The notes below the pieces were generated by a model, which was not told where the DNA came from, did not search any database, and saw nothing but the letters and a program-made list of their open reading frames with translations. A stretch of DNA of 64,000 bases from Janthinobacterium sp. PAMC25594 (lineage in GTDB: Bacteria; Pseudomonadota; Gammaproteobacteria; Burkholderiales; Burkholderiaceae_D): contig NZ_CP080377.1 of NCBI RefSeq assembly GCF_019443505.1, forward strand, positions 3,968,001 through 4,032,000, given 5' to 3'. The position numbers and the translations under genes are program-made. Of the stretch, positions 18,144 through 26,403 are shown one piece after another (position 1 is the stretch's first letter; the number at the start of each line of letters is the position of its first letter).

Positions 18144-19556
18144 TTGTCCAGACTGTCCTTTCGCCAACTGTTATTTGCCGCCTTCATTTTGACGACGGGC
18201 ATTTTGACGGCTACCTCCGTGCAAGCCTTGCTGACCCTGGAGCACCTGGCGCGCCTGGGGCGCGAGACGGCGGCGCAGGCGATTGCCCTGACAGAACAGT
18301 CGCAGCGTCTGTCCGAGCGTACCCTGGCCATGGAGCGCAGCGCGCGCCAGTTCCTCGTGCTCGATGATCCCGTGTTCCGCGAGCGCTATGCGGCGGCCCG
18401 CGACGAAGCGACGGCGGCGCTGCAAGTGCTGAACCGCGCCACGCCCGAGTTTGCCTCGCAGCTGGCCGACGAGTGGACGGCGCAGGCGCAAGCGGCGTGG
18501 GAAGTCTTGCAAGCGGGTAAGCGCCGCAAGCGCGATGGCCACGCCGTCGTGTACCGCGCGTTTGCCCGCATGGCGCAGATCAATGACAGCCTGGCGCGCG
18601 AAAGCAAGACGGAAATCGGCAGCCGCAACGATGCCCTGCTGGCCGAGCTGGAACGCCAGCGCCGCGTGCTGGGCGTGCTGGTGGGCGGCGCCGTGCTGCT
18701 GGCGGCCGTACTGGCCACCTGCTTCGGTTTTCTATTGTCGCGCCCACTGCGCCGCATTGAGTCGGCCATCGAGCGCCTGGGCGAGAAGCGCTACGACCAG
18801 CCCATCGTCGTCGGCGGCCCGGCCGATACGCGCCGCCTGGGCCAGCAGCTGGACTGGCTGCGCCAGCGCCTGGCGGACCTCGATGCCGACAAGGAACGTT
18901 TTTTGCGCCACATCTCGCATGAGCTGAAAACGCCGCTGGCGGCCCTGCGCGAAGGCGTGGCCTTGCTGGAAGACGAGGTTGCCGGCAAGCTCAGCGATGG
19001 CCAGCGCGAAATCGCCGGCATCCTGCAGCAAAACACGGCGTCCCTGCAAAATCAGATCGAAGACTTGCTGCGCTACAATACCGCCGCCTTTGACGCCCAG
19101 CATCTGGCGCGCAGCAAGGTCGACTTGCTGGTCTTGCTGCAAGATGTGGTGGCCGGGCAGCGCCTGCAATGGCTGGCGCGCCGCCTGACGGTCGAAGTGC
19201 AGGGCGAATCTCTGATCGTGCAGGCCGACCGCGACAAGCTGGCAACAGTGCTGGCGAACCTGCTGTCGAACGCCGTGCGCTTCAGCCCGGAAGGCGGCAC
19301 CGTGCGTTTTACCCTGACTTGCGAAGGCGGCCGCGTGCGCATCGATTGCATCGACGAGGGGGCCGGCGTGGCGCCCGAGGATGCCGAACGCATCTTCGAG
19401 CCGTTTTACCAGGGCGTGCGCCAGGCGGCCGGCGCGCGCAACGGCAATGGCATCGGCCTGTCCATCGTGCGCGAATATATCGCTGCCCACGATGGCCGCG
19501 TCACTCTTTTACCGCGCCAGGCTGGCGCGCACTTTCGGATAGAACTGCCCTTATGA
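18144..19556 (+). CDS. glrK: GlrK/QseE-like sensor histidine kinase
   Basis: There is no ATG at the N-terminus. I chose the TTG at 18144 because GAAGG lies 8 bases upstream. An in-frame TTG at 18117 lacks a ribosome binding site. The product (470 residues) has TM helix 1 (LLFAAFILTTGILTATSVQ), a periplasmic helical region with MERSARQFLVLDDPVFRERY as in E. coli GlrK, TM2, a HAMP-like linker, the H-box ISHELKTPLAALREG with H259, and an ATPase domain (NLLSNAVRFSPEGG, then GNGIGLSIVREYI). It heads a three-gene operon with a lipoprotein and the response regulator GlrR. In enterobacteria this pair responds to envelope stress. Confidence 0.85.
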   Translation: MSRLSFRQLLFAAFILTTGILTATSVQALLTLEHLARLGRETAAQAIALTEQSQRLSERTLAMERSARQFLVLDDPVFRERYAAARDEATAALQVLNRATPEFASQLADEWTAQAQAAWEVLQAGKRRKRDGHAVVYRAFARMAQINDSLARESKTEIGSRNDALLAELERQRRVLGVLVGGAVLLAAVLATCFGFLLSRPLRRIESAIERLGEKRYDQPIVVGGPADTRRLGQQLDWLRQRLADLDADKERFLRHISHELKTPLAALREGVALLEDEVAGKLSDGQREIAGILQQNTASLQNQIEDLLRYNTAAFDAQHLARSKVDLLVLLQDVVAGQRLQWLARRLTVEVQGESLIVQADRDKLATVLANLLSNAVRFSPEGGTVRFTLTCEGGRVRIDCIDEGAGVAPEDAERIFEPFYQGVRQAAGARNGNGIGLSIVREYIAAHDGRVTLLPRQAGAHFRIELPL

Positions 19557-20089
19557 TGACGAGAACTTCCCTGGCCGGCATGGCCGCCTGCGCGCTGCTG
19601 TTGGGCGCTTGCGCCGCCAAGCCCGCTATCCAGACGCCCGTGCTGGTGCAGACGCCGCCGCGCGTGGTGGTGGTCGCCGATCCCCAGCTGACCGAACTGC
19701 TGGCGTATCAAAGCGCCTTGCGCCTGATGACGCCGTCGGAACTGGTGAAAGCGCAGCTGGACCTGGCGAAGGCCGATCATGCGCCATCCAACACCATCCG
19801 CCGCGCCATGCTGCAGGCCACCGTGCGCGGCACCGGTGACCTGGCCCGCGCGCAAGCCTTGCTGGAACCGCTGGCCACGGCCAAAGATGGTCAACTGCTG
19901 GCGCCGCTGGCGCAATTGCTCAGCAGCCAGTATGCGGAACTGCGCCGCCAGGACGAGAGTATCGACAAGCTCAATGCGCAGCTGCGCGACGCCCAGCGCC
20001 GCAACGAGCAGCTCAATGAAAAACTCGAGGCGCTGAAAAACATCGAGCGCAGCCTCTCCGTGCGGCCCGCCGCGGGAGCGCCAAAATGA
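19553..20089 (+). CDS. QseG-like lipoprotein of the GlrK/GlrR operon
   Basis: The 178-residue protein starts with a lipoprotein signal (MMTRTSLAGMAACALLLGAC) and has a C-terminal coiled-coil stretch (LRDAQRRNEQLNEKLEALKN). It overlaps the kinase gene stop by ATGA and the response-regulator start by 4 bases, so the three are co-translated. Position, lipobox and coiled coil correspond to QseG, the outer-membrane lipoprotein that in enterobacteria interacts with the GlrK sensor domain. Sequence conservation of that family is low, so equivalence rests on context. Confidence 0.75.
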   Translation: MMTRTSLAGMAACALLLGACAAKPAIQTPVLVQTPPRVVVVADPQLTELLAYQSALRLMTPSELVKAQLDLAKADHAPSNTIRRAMLQATVRGTGDLARAQALLEPLATAKDGQLLAPLAQLLSSQYAELRRQDESIDKLNAQLRDAQRRNEQLNEKLEALKNIERSLSVRPAAGAPK

Positions 20090-21465
20090 GCGAGCACGCC
20101 CACATTTTGTTGGTCGACGACGATCCCGACCTGCTGCGCCTGCTGACCATCCGCTTGAAGGCGGGTAATTATCGGGTCACGGCCGTGGGCAGCGCGGAAG
20201 CGGCGCTGGCGCGCCTGGCCGTGGAATTGCCGGCCCTGGTCATTACCGACGTGCAACTGCCGGGCCGCGACGGCCTGGCCCTGTTCGATGAAATCCGCCG
20301 CCAGCATGCGGCCCTGCCCGTCATCCTGCTGACCGCCCACGGCACCATTCCCGACGCCGTCGACGCCACGGCGCGTGGCGCGTTTGCGTATCTGACGAAG
20401 CCGTTCGACGGCAAGCTGCTGATGGAAAAAGTGGCATATGCCATCAACTTGTCCACCGTCATGCCGGCGCCCGCGTCCGGCGACGAAAGCTGGCGGGCCG
20501 AGCTGATCAGCCGCAGCGCGCAGATGGCCGAGCTGCTGGCCGAAGCCAAGCTGGTGGCCGCTTCCGACGCCAGCATTTTGATCCGCGGTCCCAGCGGCAC
20601 GGGCAAGGAATTGCTGGCGCGCGCGCTGCACAACGCCAGCCGCCGCGCCAAGGCGCCGTTCATCGCCGTCAACTGCGGCGCCATCCCCGAGCAGTTGCTG
20701 GAATCGGAACTGTTCGGCCACGTGAAGGGCTCGTTTACGGGCGCCGTCGGCAACCGCGAAGGTTTATTTCAGGCGGCCGATGGCGGTACCCTGTTTTTAG
20801 ATGAGATCGGCGACATGCCGCTGCCGCTGCAAGTCAAACTGTTGCGCGTGCTGCAGGAGCGGGCCGTGCGGCCCGTGGGCGCCGACCAGACGCGGCCCGT
20901 CGACGTGCGCTTATTGTCCGCCACGCATCGCGACCTGGACGTGGCCATGGCGGAAGGGCAGTTCCGTGAAGATTTGTATTACCGCCTGAACGTGGTCACC
21001 CTGACCCTGCCGCCGCTGGCCGAGCGCCGCGAAGATATTTCCCTGCTGGCGAACCATTTCCTGCAGAAACTGGCGGCCAAGTACGACAAGCCGCTGAACG
21101 GCTTCGCGCCCGATGCCCTCACGGCCCTGGTGGCGGCGCCATGGCCCGGCAACGTGCGCCAGCTGGTCAATGTGGTCGAGCAAGTGTGCGCGCTGGCCAC
21201 GGCGTCGCTGGTGCCCTTGTCCCTGGTGCAGCGGGCCTTGCGCGTGCCGTCGCTGGAAGCGCTCAGCTACAACGAAGCCAAGCAGCGCTTCGAGCGCGAC
21301 TACCTGATTCAATTGCTGCGCCTGACGGATGGCAACGTGGCCGACGCGGCCCGCCTGGCCGACCGCAACCGCACGGAGTTCTACCGTTTACTGCAGAAAT
21401 ACGAGCTGACGCCGGCCCTGTTCCGGGGGGATGGCGACCCTGTCGCTGATGAGCGACAAAAATAA
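20086..21465 (+). CDS. glrR: Sigma-54-dependent response regulator GlrR (QseF)
   Basis: The 459-residue protein has an N-terminal receiver with phospho-acceptor D55 (ALVITDVQLPGRDG) and the LLTAHG and LTKPFDG motifs. An AAA+ domain follows, with Walker A GPSGTGKE and the sigma-54 contact loop ESELFGHVKGSFTGAVGNRE. The loop reads GSFTGA rather than the usual GAFTGA. A Fis-type HTH ends the protein (GNVADAARLADRNRTEFYRL). It is translationally coupled to the lipoprotein gene. The 3' end of this gene itself contains a TGTC-N10-GACA site, and a second one and a sigma-54 promoter lie just downstream. The BON gene at 21721 is thus its likely direct target. Confidence 0.92.
   Translation: MSEHAHILLVDDDPDLLRLLTIRLKAGNYRVTAVGSAEAALARLAVELPALVITDVQLPGRDGLALFDEIRRQHAALPVILLTAHGTIPDAVDATARGAFAYLTKPFDGKLLMEKVAYAINLSTVMPAPASGDESWRAELISRSAQMAELLAEAKLVAASDASILIRGPSGTGKELLARALHNASRRAKAPFIAVNCGAIPEQLLESELFGHVKGSFTGAVGNREGLFQAADGGTLFLDEIGDMPLPLQVKLLRVLQERAVRPVGADQTRPVDVRLLSATHRDLDVAMAEGQFREDLYYRLNVVTLTLPPLAERREDISLLANHFLQKLAAKYDKPLNGFAPDALTALVAAPWPGNVRQLVNVVEQVCALATASLVPLSLVQRALRVPSLEALSYNEAKQRFERDYLIQLLRLTDGNVADAARLADRNRTEFYRLLQKYELTPALFRGDGDPVADERQK
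21441..21458. promoter_or_regulatory. Candidate GlrR upstream activator site 1 (inside the glrR 3' end)
   Basis: TGTC-GCTGATGAGC-GACA is an exact TGTC-N10-GACA palindrome, the binding consensus known for enterobacterial GlrR at glmY. It overlaps the last codons of glrR and is centred about 205 bp upstream of the predicted sigma-54 start site. Confidence 0.7.
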
Positions 21466-21517
21466 AGCGTGAATAATCAATGGCTTACTGTTAAATATTG
21501 ATTGTCTTGCCATAAGC

Positions 21518-21535
21518 TGTCGTCGTCAGGCGACA
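21518..21535. promoter_or_regulatory. Candidate GlrR upstream activator site 2
   Basis: TGTC-GTCGTCAGGC-GACA is a second exact TGTC-N10-GACA palindrome. It is centred 77 bp from the first and about 128 bp upstream of the predicted sigma-54 start site, a normal enhancer distance. Confidence 0.75.
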
Positions 21536-21627
21536 AAAAGCCCCGATTTTCGGGCCAGATCCGGCGCAAACGCGCTGGAAAAATCGAGTTTGAGTGTAAG
21601 TCTTTGATTTTGAATGCAATTTAAAAG

Positions 21628-21644
21628 CTGGCACGGTGCTTGCT
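21628..21644 (+). promoter_or_regulatory. Sigma-54 (RpoN) promoter of the BON-domain gene
   Basis: CTGGCACGGTGCTTGCT fits the -24/-12 consensus YTGGCACG-N4-TTGCW at every defined position, with GG and GC in the required phase. Transcription should start near 21655, leaving a leader of about 66 bases before the ATG at 21721. Confidence 0.88.
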
Positions 21645-21720
21645 ATATGGGTAGATGTGACGCTTCAACGTGTTGCTTTATCCAAGTAAGAAGCTTTTAA
21701 CTTCATTGAGAGGAACTACC

Positions 21721-22083
21721 ATGCAAACATCGAAACTGTTCAATACCCTGGTCGCCGCTATCGTACTGTCGGGCGCCTCGATCACCGCTTCGCATGCCGC
21801 TGACTCCGCACCAAAAGCACAAGCTCCTGCTGGCACTGTCGTGGCCGCCAACGCCGCCGCCGCCGTCCCTGATGAAACCATCACTTCCTCGGCCAAGGCC
21901 GCCCTGAGCGCCGATGCGCAAGCCGCTGCCCTGCCAGTCAAGGTAGCAACCCAGCAAGGTGTCGTTGTCCTGTCGGGCGATGTACCGAGCGCCGAAGCGG
22001 GTGACCGCATCGTGCAGATCGTCGCTTCCGTGAGCGGCGTGAAAGAAATCAAGAACGAGCTGAAAGTCAAAGCCGCCGGTTAA
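21721..22083 (+). CDS. Periplasmic BON-domain protein (OsmY-like)
   Basis: The 120-residue protein begins with a Sec signal peptide (LFNTLVAAIVLSGASITASH, cleavage probably after ASHAA). It then has one BON domain (ITSSAKAALSADAQAAALPV, VVVLSGDVPSAEAGDRIVQI, VSGVKEIKNELKV). BON proteins bind phospholipid surfaces and help keep the envelope intact under osmotic or membrane stress. The ATG at 21721 follows GAGAGGAAC. The gene sits behind a perfect sigma-54 promoter with two GlrR-type sites, so it is probably part of the envelope-stress output of GlrK/GlrR. A strong terminator follows. Confidence 0.9.
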   Translation: MQTSKLFNTLVAAIVLSGASITASHAADSAPKAQAPAGTVVAANAAAAVPDETITSSAKAALSADAQAAALPVKVATQQGVVVLSGDVPSAEAGDRIVQIVASVSGVKEIKNELKVKAAG

Positions 22084-22112
22084 TCCCCCTCGCGCTGTAC
22101 TTTACTCCGGGT

Positions 22113-22141
22113 TGCCCTGTCTGCGGACAGGGCATTTTTTT
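22113..22141 (+). terminator. Rho-independent terminator after the BON gene
   Basis: A perfect 9-bp stem, TGCCCTGTC with GACAGGGCA around the loop TGCG, runs directly into a T7 tract. Confidence 0.92.
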
Positions 22142-22289
22142 GTGCCATTGTGTCCACAAGTCACGCCTGCTTCCAGGCAGGAAGCTCGGCGATAGGGTTA
22201 GAATAGCCAGCACTGGCGCCGCTCCCGGCGCTGTTTGTCATCCCCGGCACAGCATCTGTTGCAAGGCTGCGCCGCTACCAGGCTACCGC

Positions 22290-23303
22290 ATGTCTTCTTT
22301 CTCTCCCGCTGCCCTGTTGCGCAATCTGAAACCCGATAATTTCACCCTCGCCCTGCTCGTCACCGTGGCGCTGGCCAGCTTTTTGCCCTGCACGGGCCAG
22401 ACGGCCGTGGTCTTCGGCCATATCACCACCGTGGCCATCGGCGCCCTGTTCTTCCTGCATGGCGCCAAGCTGTCGCGCGAAGCCGTGGTGGCCGGCGTCA
22501 TGCACTGGCGCCTGCATTTGCTGGTGCTGGCCAGCACGTTCATTTTGTTCCCCCTGCTGGGCCTGGCCCTGCGTCCGCTGGCGCTGACTTTCCTTACGCC
22601 CGATCTGTACGTGGGCATCCTGTTCTTGTGCGCGCTGCCATCGACCGTGCAATCGTCGATCGCCCTGACGGCCATGGCGCGCGGCAACGTGCCGGCCGCC
22701 ATCTGCAGCGCCTCGGCCTCGAATTTCATCGGCATCTTCCTTGCCCCCATCCTGGTCGGCTTGCTGGTGGCGAAAGGCGCGGAAAGCAAGTCGTCGGTCG
22801 ACGCTGTTTTATCGATTGTCATGCAATTGCTGCTGCCCTTCCTGGCTGGCCAATTCCTGCGCCGCTGGATCGGCCGCTGGGTCGACCGCCACAAGGCCAT
22901 GCTGAAATTCGTCGACCAGGGTTCCATTTTGCTGGTGGTCTACACGGCCTTCAGCGAAGCCGTCAGCGAAGGCCTGTGGCACACGATCTCGGTGGAAACG
23001 CTGGTGGCCCTGGGCCTGTTCAGCATTTTGCTGCTGGCGCTGGTGCTGGGCCTGATGACATTCATCAGCCGCCGCCTGGGCTTTAGCAAGGAAGACGAGA
23101 TCGCCATCGTCTTTTGCGGTTCGAAGAAAAGCCTGGCCAGTGGCGTGCCCATGGCCAAGGTCTTGTTTGCCACGCACTCGCTGGGCATGGTGATTCTGCC
23201 GCTGATGCTGTTCCACCAGATTCAGCTGATGATTTGCGCCGTGATTGCGCAGCGCTATGCGCGGCGCAAGGATGATCTTGTCAGTGAGAAAGTGGCTGCC
23301 TGA
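22290..23303 (+). CDS. BASS-type symporter, SBF-like (YfeH family)
   Basis: I place the start at the ATG 22290 (MSSFSPAALLRNLKPDNFTL). The 50 codons upstream are GC-rich and show no membrane pattern. The 337-residue product has about 9-10 TM helices and SBF-like motifs: HGAKLSREAV in the first third, ALPSTVQSSIALTAMARGN in the sodium-site crossover helix, and VFCGSKKSLASGVPMAKVLF in the second crossover. Such proteins are usually annotated as bile acid:sodium symporter family. The natural substrate in soil or water bacteria is probably an organic anion but is unknown. A -10-like TAGAAT lies at 22199-22204. Confidence 0.87.
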   Translation: MSSFSPAALLRNLKPDNFTLALLVTVALASFLPCTGQTAVVFGHITTVAIGALFFLHGAKLSREAVVAGVMHWRLHLLVLASTFILFPLLGLALRPLALTFLTPDLYVGILFLCALPSTVQSSIALTAMARGNVPAAICSASASNFIGIFLAPILVGLLVAKGAESKSSVDAVLSIVMQLLLPFLAGQFLRRWIGRWVDRHKAMLKFVDQGSILLVVYTAFSEAVSEGLWHTISVETLVALGLFSILLLALVLGLMTFISRRLGFSKEDEIAIVFCGSKKSLASGVPMAKVLFATHSLGMVILPLMLFHQIQLMICAVIAQRYARRKDDLVSEKVAA

Positions 23304-23361
23304 GGCTGCACGGGGCGTGCTTGAAGCAAGTTCAGCCGTCTTGACCTGTGCCGTGGCAGAA

Positions 23362-23385
23362 CGCTATATATAAGTGTATATTACG
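23362..23385. promoter_or_regulatory. ModE operator upstream of modA
   Basis: The 24-bp site has half-sites CGCTATAT and ATATTACG separated by 8 bases. That is the same 8-8-8 spacing as the E. coli modA operator, and CG..TATAT...ATA..CG is conserved. It ends 36 bp before the modA start. The modE-like gene is the last of this operon, so molybdate-bound ModE probably represses it. Confidence 0.75.
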
Positions 23386-23421
23386 GTCCTTGTTCACCGT
23401 TCACTTTACAAGGATACGATC

Positions 23422-24180
23422 ATGCGCCTCACCTCCCTCGCCCAACTCCTCAGCGCCGCCCTGCTCGCTACCGCCGCCACCTCCGCCTTTGCCGGCGAAG
23501 TGGTGGTGTCGGCCGCGGCCAGCCTGACGAATGCGTTCAAGGATGCGGCGCAAAGCTATGAGGCGCAATATCCGGGCAGCAAGGTGTCCCTGAACTTCGC
23601 CGCTTCGGGCGTGCTGCTGCAACAGATCGTCAAGGGCGCGCCCGTGGACGTGTTTGCTTCGGCCGACCAGGAAACCATGGATGCGGCGCAAAAGCAGGGC
23701 CTGGTGCTGCCGGCCGACCGCATGGACTTCGTCAGTAACAGCCTGGTGCTGATCGTGCCGCACGATAGCAAGCTGGGCATCAAGAGCCTGGCGGATCTGA
23801 CGCACAAGGGCGTGACGCGCGTGGCCATCGCCAATCCGGCCAGCGTGCCCGTCGGCCGTTACTCCGAAGGCGCGCTGAAGAAGGCGAAGCTGTGGGATGC
23901 CGTGCAGCCGAAAGCCATCGGCACGCAGAACGTGCGCCAGTCGCTCGACTACGTGGCGCGCGGTGAAGTCGATGCGGGTTTTGTCTACGCCACCGACGCG
24001 GCCATCATGAAAGACAAGGTCAACGTGGTGCTGGACGTGCCGCTCGACGCGCCCGTGCTGTACCCGATCGCCACCATCAAGGGCAGCGGCAATGCGGCCG
24101 AAGCGAAGCGCTTCGTCAGCTACCTGCAGACGGCGCCGGCGCAAGCCATCCTGGCCAAGTACGGCTTCAAGAAGCCCTGA
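23422..24180 (+). CDS. modA: Molybdate ABC transporter, periplasmic binding protein
   Basis: The 252-residue protein has a signal peptide (LLSAALLATAATSAFA) and the ModA ligand motifs: VVVSAAASLTNAFKDAAQSY, LNFAASGVLLQQIVKGAPVD, and FASADQETMDAAQKQGL. The C-terminal half has the RVAIANPASVPVGRYSEGAL segment and a late DAGFVYATDA segment that contacts the oxyanion. It captures molybdate or tungstate for ModBC. AAGGATACGATC before the ATG at 23422 gives the ribosome binding site; an upstream in-frame start at 23374 falls within the ModE operator and is less likely. It is the first gene of modABC-modE. Confidence 0.95.
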   Translation: MRLTSLAQLLSAALLATAATSAFAGEVVVSAAASLTNAFKDAAQSYEAQYPGSKVSLNFAASGVLLQQIVKGAPVDVFASADQETMDAAQKQGLVLPADRMDFVSNSLVLIVPHDSKLGIKSLADLTHKGVTRVAIANPASVPVGRYSEGALKKAKLWDAVQPKAIGTQNVRQSLDYVARGEVDAGFVYATDAAIMKDKVNVVLDVPLDAPVLYPIATIKGSGNAAEAKRFVSYLQTAPAQAILAKYGFKKP

Positions 24181-24199
24181 TTTTGAGGTAAGCGTCTGC

Positions 24200-24871
24200 A
24201 TGGATATCGCCTGGACCGCGCTGGCCCTGTCGCTCAAAGTTGCGGCCTGGGCCACGGCGCTCAATTTGCTGCTCGGCATCGGTACGGGCTATCTGCTGGC
24301 GCGCACGCGTTTTCCCGGGCGCGAGCTGCTCGACGCCCTGTTGACCCTGCCGATGGTGATGCCGCCCACCGTGCTCGGCTATTACCTGCTGGTGCTGCTG
24401 GGCCGGCGCGGCACCCTGGGCATCTGGTTGCAGGATAACTTCGGCATCAACCTGATCTTTACGTGGCAGGGCGCCGTCATCGCTTCCACGGTGGTCGCTT
24501 TTCCCCTCGTCTTCAAGCCCGCGCGCGCCGCCTTCGAGGCGGTCGACGGGCAGCTGGAGCAGGCGGCCCGCGTGCTGGGCCTCCCGGAAATGGCGATTTT
24601 CTTCCGCGTCACCTTGCCGTTGGCCTGGCGCGGCATTCTCGCGGGCGTGCTGCTGGGATTCGTGCGCGCGCTCGGTGAATTCGGCGCCACCCTGATGGTG
24701 GCCGGCAGCATCCCCGGCAAGACGCAAACCCTGTCGGTGGCCGTGTATGAAGCCGTGCAGGCGGGCCAGGACGACGTCGCCAATACGCTGGTGGTGATCA
24801 TCTCCTTTGTGTGCATCGTGGTGCTGCTGTCGGCTGGCCGCCTGGCACCCGGGCGCATCGCGCACAAATGA
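24200..24871 (+). CDS. modB: Molybdate ABC transporter, permease
   Basis: The 223-residue protein has about five TM helices, starting MDIAWTALALSLKVAAWATA. It carries the permease EAA loop LEQAARVLGLPEMAIFFRVT-LP and the conserved RALGEFGATLMVAGSIPGKT segment of ModB. It forms the homodimeric channel of the molybdate importer. It begins 19 bases after modA and overlaps modC by ATGA. The ribosome binding site (GAGG) is rather distant at about 11 bases. Confidence 0.95.
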   Translation: MDIAWTALALSLKVAAWATALNLLLGIGTGYLLARTRFPGRELLDALLTLPMVMPPTVLGYYLLVLLGRRGTLGIWLQDNFGINLIFTWQGAVIASTVVAFPLVFKPARAAFEAVDGQLEQAARVLGLPEMAIFFRVTLPLAWRGILAGVLLGFVRALGEFGATLMVAGSIPGKTQTLSVAVYEAVQAGQDDVANTLVVIISFVCIVVLLSAGRLAPGRIAHK

Positions 24872-25590
24872 CGCTGATGATGACGCCCATGCAACTCGAC
24901 CTCGACATTCGCGCCACCTTGCGCTCCGGTAAACGCCGTTTCGACATGCACGTGCAATGCACCTCGAACAGCCAGCGCATCGCCGTGTATGGTCCGTCCG
25001 GCGCCGGCAAGAGCATGACCCTGAAAGCCATTGCCGGACTGTTTACACCGGATGCGGGGCATATCCGCCTGAACGGCCGTACCCTGTTCGATTCGGCCGC
25101 CGGCATCAACCTGCCGCCGCAGCAGCGCAACGTGGCTTACCTGTTCCAGGATTACGCGCTGTTCCCGCACCTGACGGTGCGCCAGAACGTGGGCTTCGGC
25201 CTGAGCCGCGGCTGGTTCAACCCGCGCGCGCGCGAAAAATTGCAGAAGGTCGAGCATTGGCTCGACGCATTCCACTTGCAGGAACTGGCGCACCAGTTTC
25301 CCGACGAGTTGTCCGGTGGCCAGCGCCAAAGGGTGGCGCTGGCGAGGGCGCTCGTGGCCGAGCCAAACGCGCTGCTGCTCGACGAACCGTTTGCCGCCCT
25401 CGATCCGGCCCTGCGTGTCAAAATGCGTCTGGAGCTGAGCCAGTGGCAGCAGCGCCTGGACGTGCCCATGATCCTGATCACCCATGATCCGGAAGATGCG
25501 CGCATCCTCGGCGAGCATGTGCTGTACTTGCGCGATGGGCAGATCGATAACAGGGAAGAACACATGGCATTGGGTGAACGCATTGGATAA
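24868..25590 (+). CDS. modC: Molybdate ABC transporter, ATPase, without the TOBE domain
   Basis: The 240-residue protein has Walker A GPSGAGKSMTLKAIAGLF, Q-loop AYLFQDYALFPHLTVRQNVG, signature LSGGQRQRVALARAL, Walker B NALLLDEPFAALDP and the switch His in ILITHDPEDA. It lacks the C-terminal mop/TOBE domain of classic ModC proteins (about 350 residues), as in other short ModC variants. In this operon the mop domains are found only in the ModE protein encoded next. Translation is coupled to modB, and the last codons overlap the modE frame. Confidence 0.93.
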   Translation: MTLMMTPMQLDLDIRATLRSGKRRFDMHVQCTSNSQRIAVYGPSGAGKSMTLKAIAGLFTPDAGHIRLNGRTLFDSAAGINLPPQQRNVAYLFQDYALFPHLTVRQNVGFGLSRGWFNPRAREKLQKVEHWLDAFHLQELAHQFPDELSGGQRQRVALARALVAEPNALLLDEPFAALDPALRVKMRLELSQWQQRLDVPMILITHDPEDARILGEHVLYLRDGQIDNREEHMALGERIG

Positions 25591-26398
25591 ATCAGCGGCA
25601 GCGGAAATCGGCCTGCAAGGCTCGGTATGGATGACGGTGGGCGGAGAAAATCTGGGCGGCGCCGGCAGGGTGGAATTGCTGGGTGCCATCGCCGAGTGCG
25701 GCTCCATCACGCAGGCGGCCAAGCTCGTCAAGATGAGCTACAAGGCGGCCTGGGACGCCATCGACGCGATGAACAACCTGGCTGGCGAGCCGCTGGTCGA
25801 GCGCTTGACGGGCGGCAAGGGTGGCGGCGGCACGCGGCTGACGCAAAGGGGACGCCAGCTGGTCGATAATTTCCGTATCATCGAGCGCGAGCATGCCCGC
25901 TACCTGCGCCAGCTGGGCAGCCAGGCGGAAGGCATCGCCGACGATCTTTTACTCATACGGAGAATGGCCATGAAAACCACGGCACGCAATCAATTCCTCG
26001 GCAAAGTTGTTGAACTGAAACAAGGCGCCGTCAACGATGAAGTGACCTTGGAATTGCCGGGTGGACAGCACATCGTTGCCATCGTCACGCAGGGCAGCAG
26101 CGCCAGCCTGGGCCTGGTGCCGGGCGCGGAAGCGTTTGCGCTGATCAAGGCGTCGTCCATCATCCTCGTGGCGGACAGCGCAGGGGCGCGCTTTTCCGCG
26201 CGCAACCAGCTGTCCGGGCTGGTGACGCGCGTGCAGACGGGTGCCGTCAACACGGAAGTGGTGCTGGACTTGCCGCGCGGCGGCACGATTGCCGCCATCA
26301 TCACGAACCAGAGCAGCACCGACCTGGGCATTGAGATCGGCAGCAAGGTGACGGCGATATTTAAAGCGTCCAGCGTGATTCTGGGCGTGCCCGCGTAA
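25574..26398 (+). CDS. modE: ModE-type molybdate-responsive regulator (HTH plus two mop domains)
   Basis: The protein (274 residues if the GTG at 25574 is used) has a LysR-like winged helix, IAECGSITQAAKLVKMSYKA-AWDAIDAMNNLAGEPLVERL, with the ModE hallmark TGGKGGGGTRLTQRG. Two mop/TOBE domains follow: SARNQFLGKVVELKQGAVNDEV-type (TTARNQFLGKV) and ARNQLSGLVTRVQTGAVNTE. This is the full E. coli ModE layout of DNA-binding and molybdate-binding parts. No ATG lies at the N-terminus. GTG 25574 and TTG 25583 are both possible, while ATG 25630 would cut conserved residues. It overlaps modC and probably represses the operon through the site at 23362. Confidence 0.9.
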   Translation: MNALDKSAAAEIGLQGSVWMTVGGENLGGAGRVELLGAIAECGSITQAAKLVKMSYKAAWDAIDAMNNLAGEPLVERLTGGKGGGGTRLTQRGRQLVDNFRIIEREHARYLRQLGSQAEGIADDLLLIRRMAMKTTARNQFLGKVVELKQGAVNDEVTLELPGGQHIVAIVTQGSSASLGLVPGAEAFALIKASSIILVADSAGARFSARNQLSGLVTRVQTGAVNTEVVLDLPRGGTIAAIITNQSSTDLGIEIGSKVTAIFKASSVILGVPA

Positions 26399-26403
26399 AT
26401 TGG

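Noticed and set aside
21655..21720. GlmY-like small RNA from the sigma-54 promoter
   Set aside because: The 66-base leader shows no stable hairpin plus T tract and runs directly into the BON gene's ribosome binding site.
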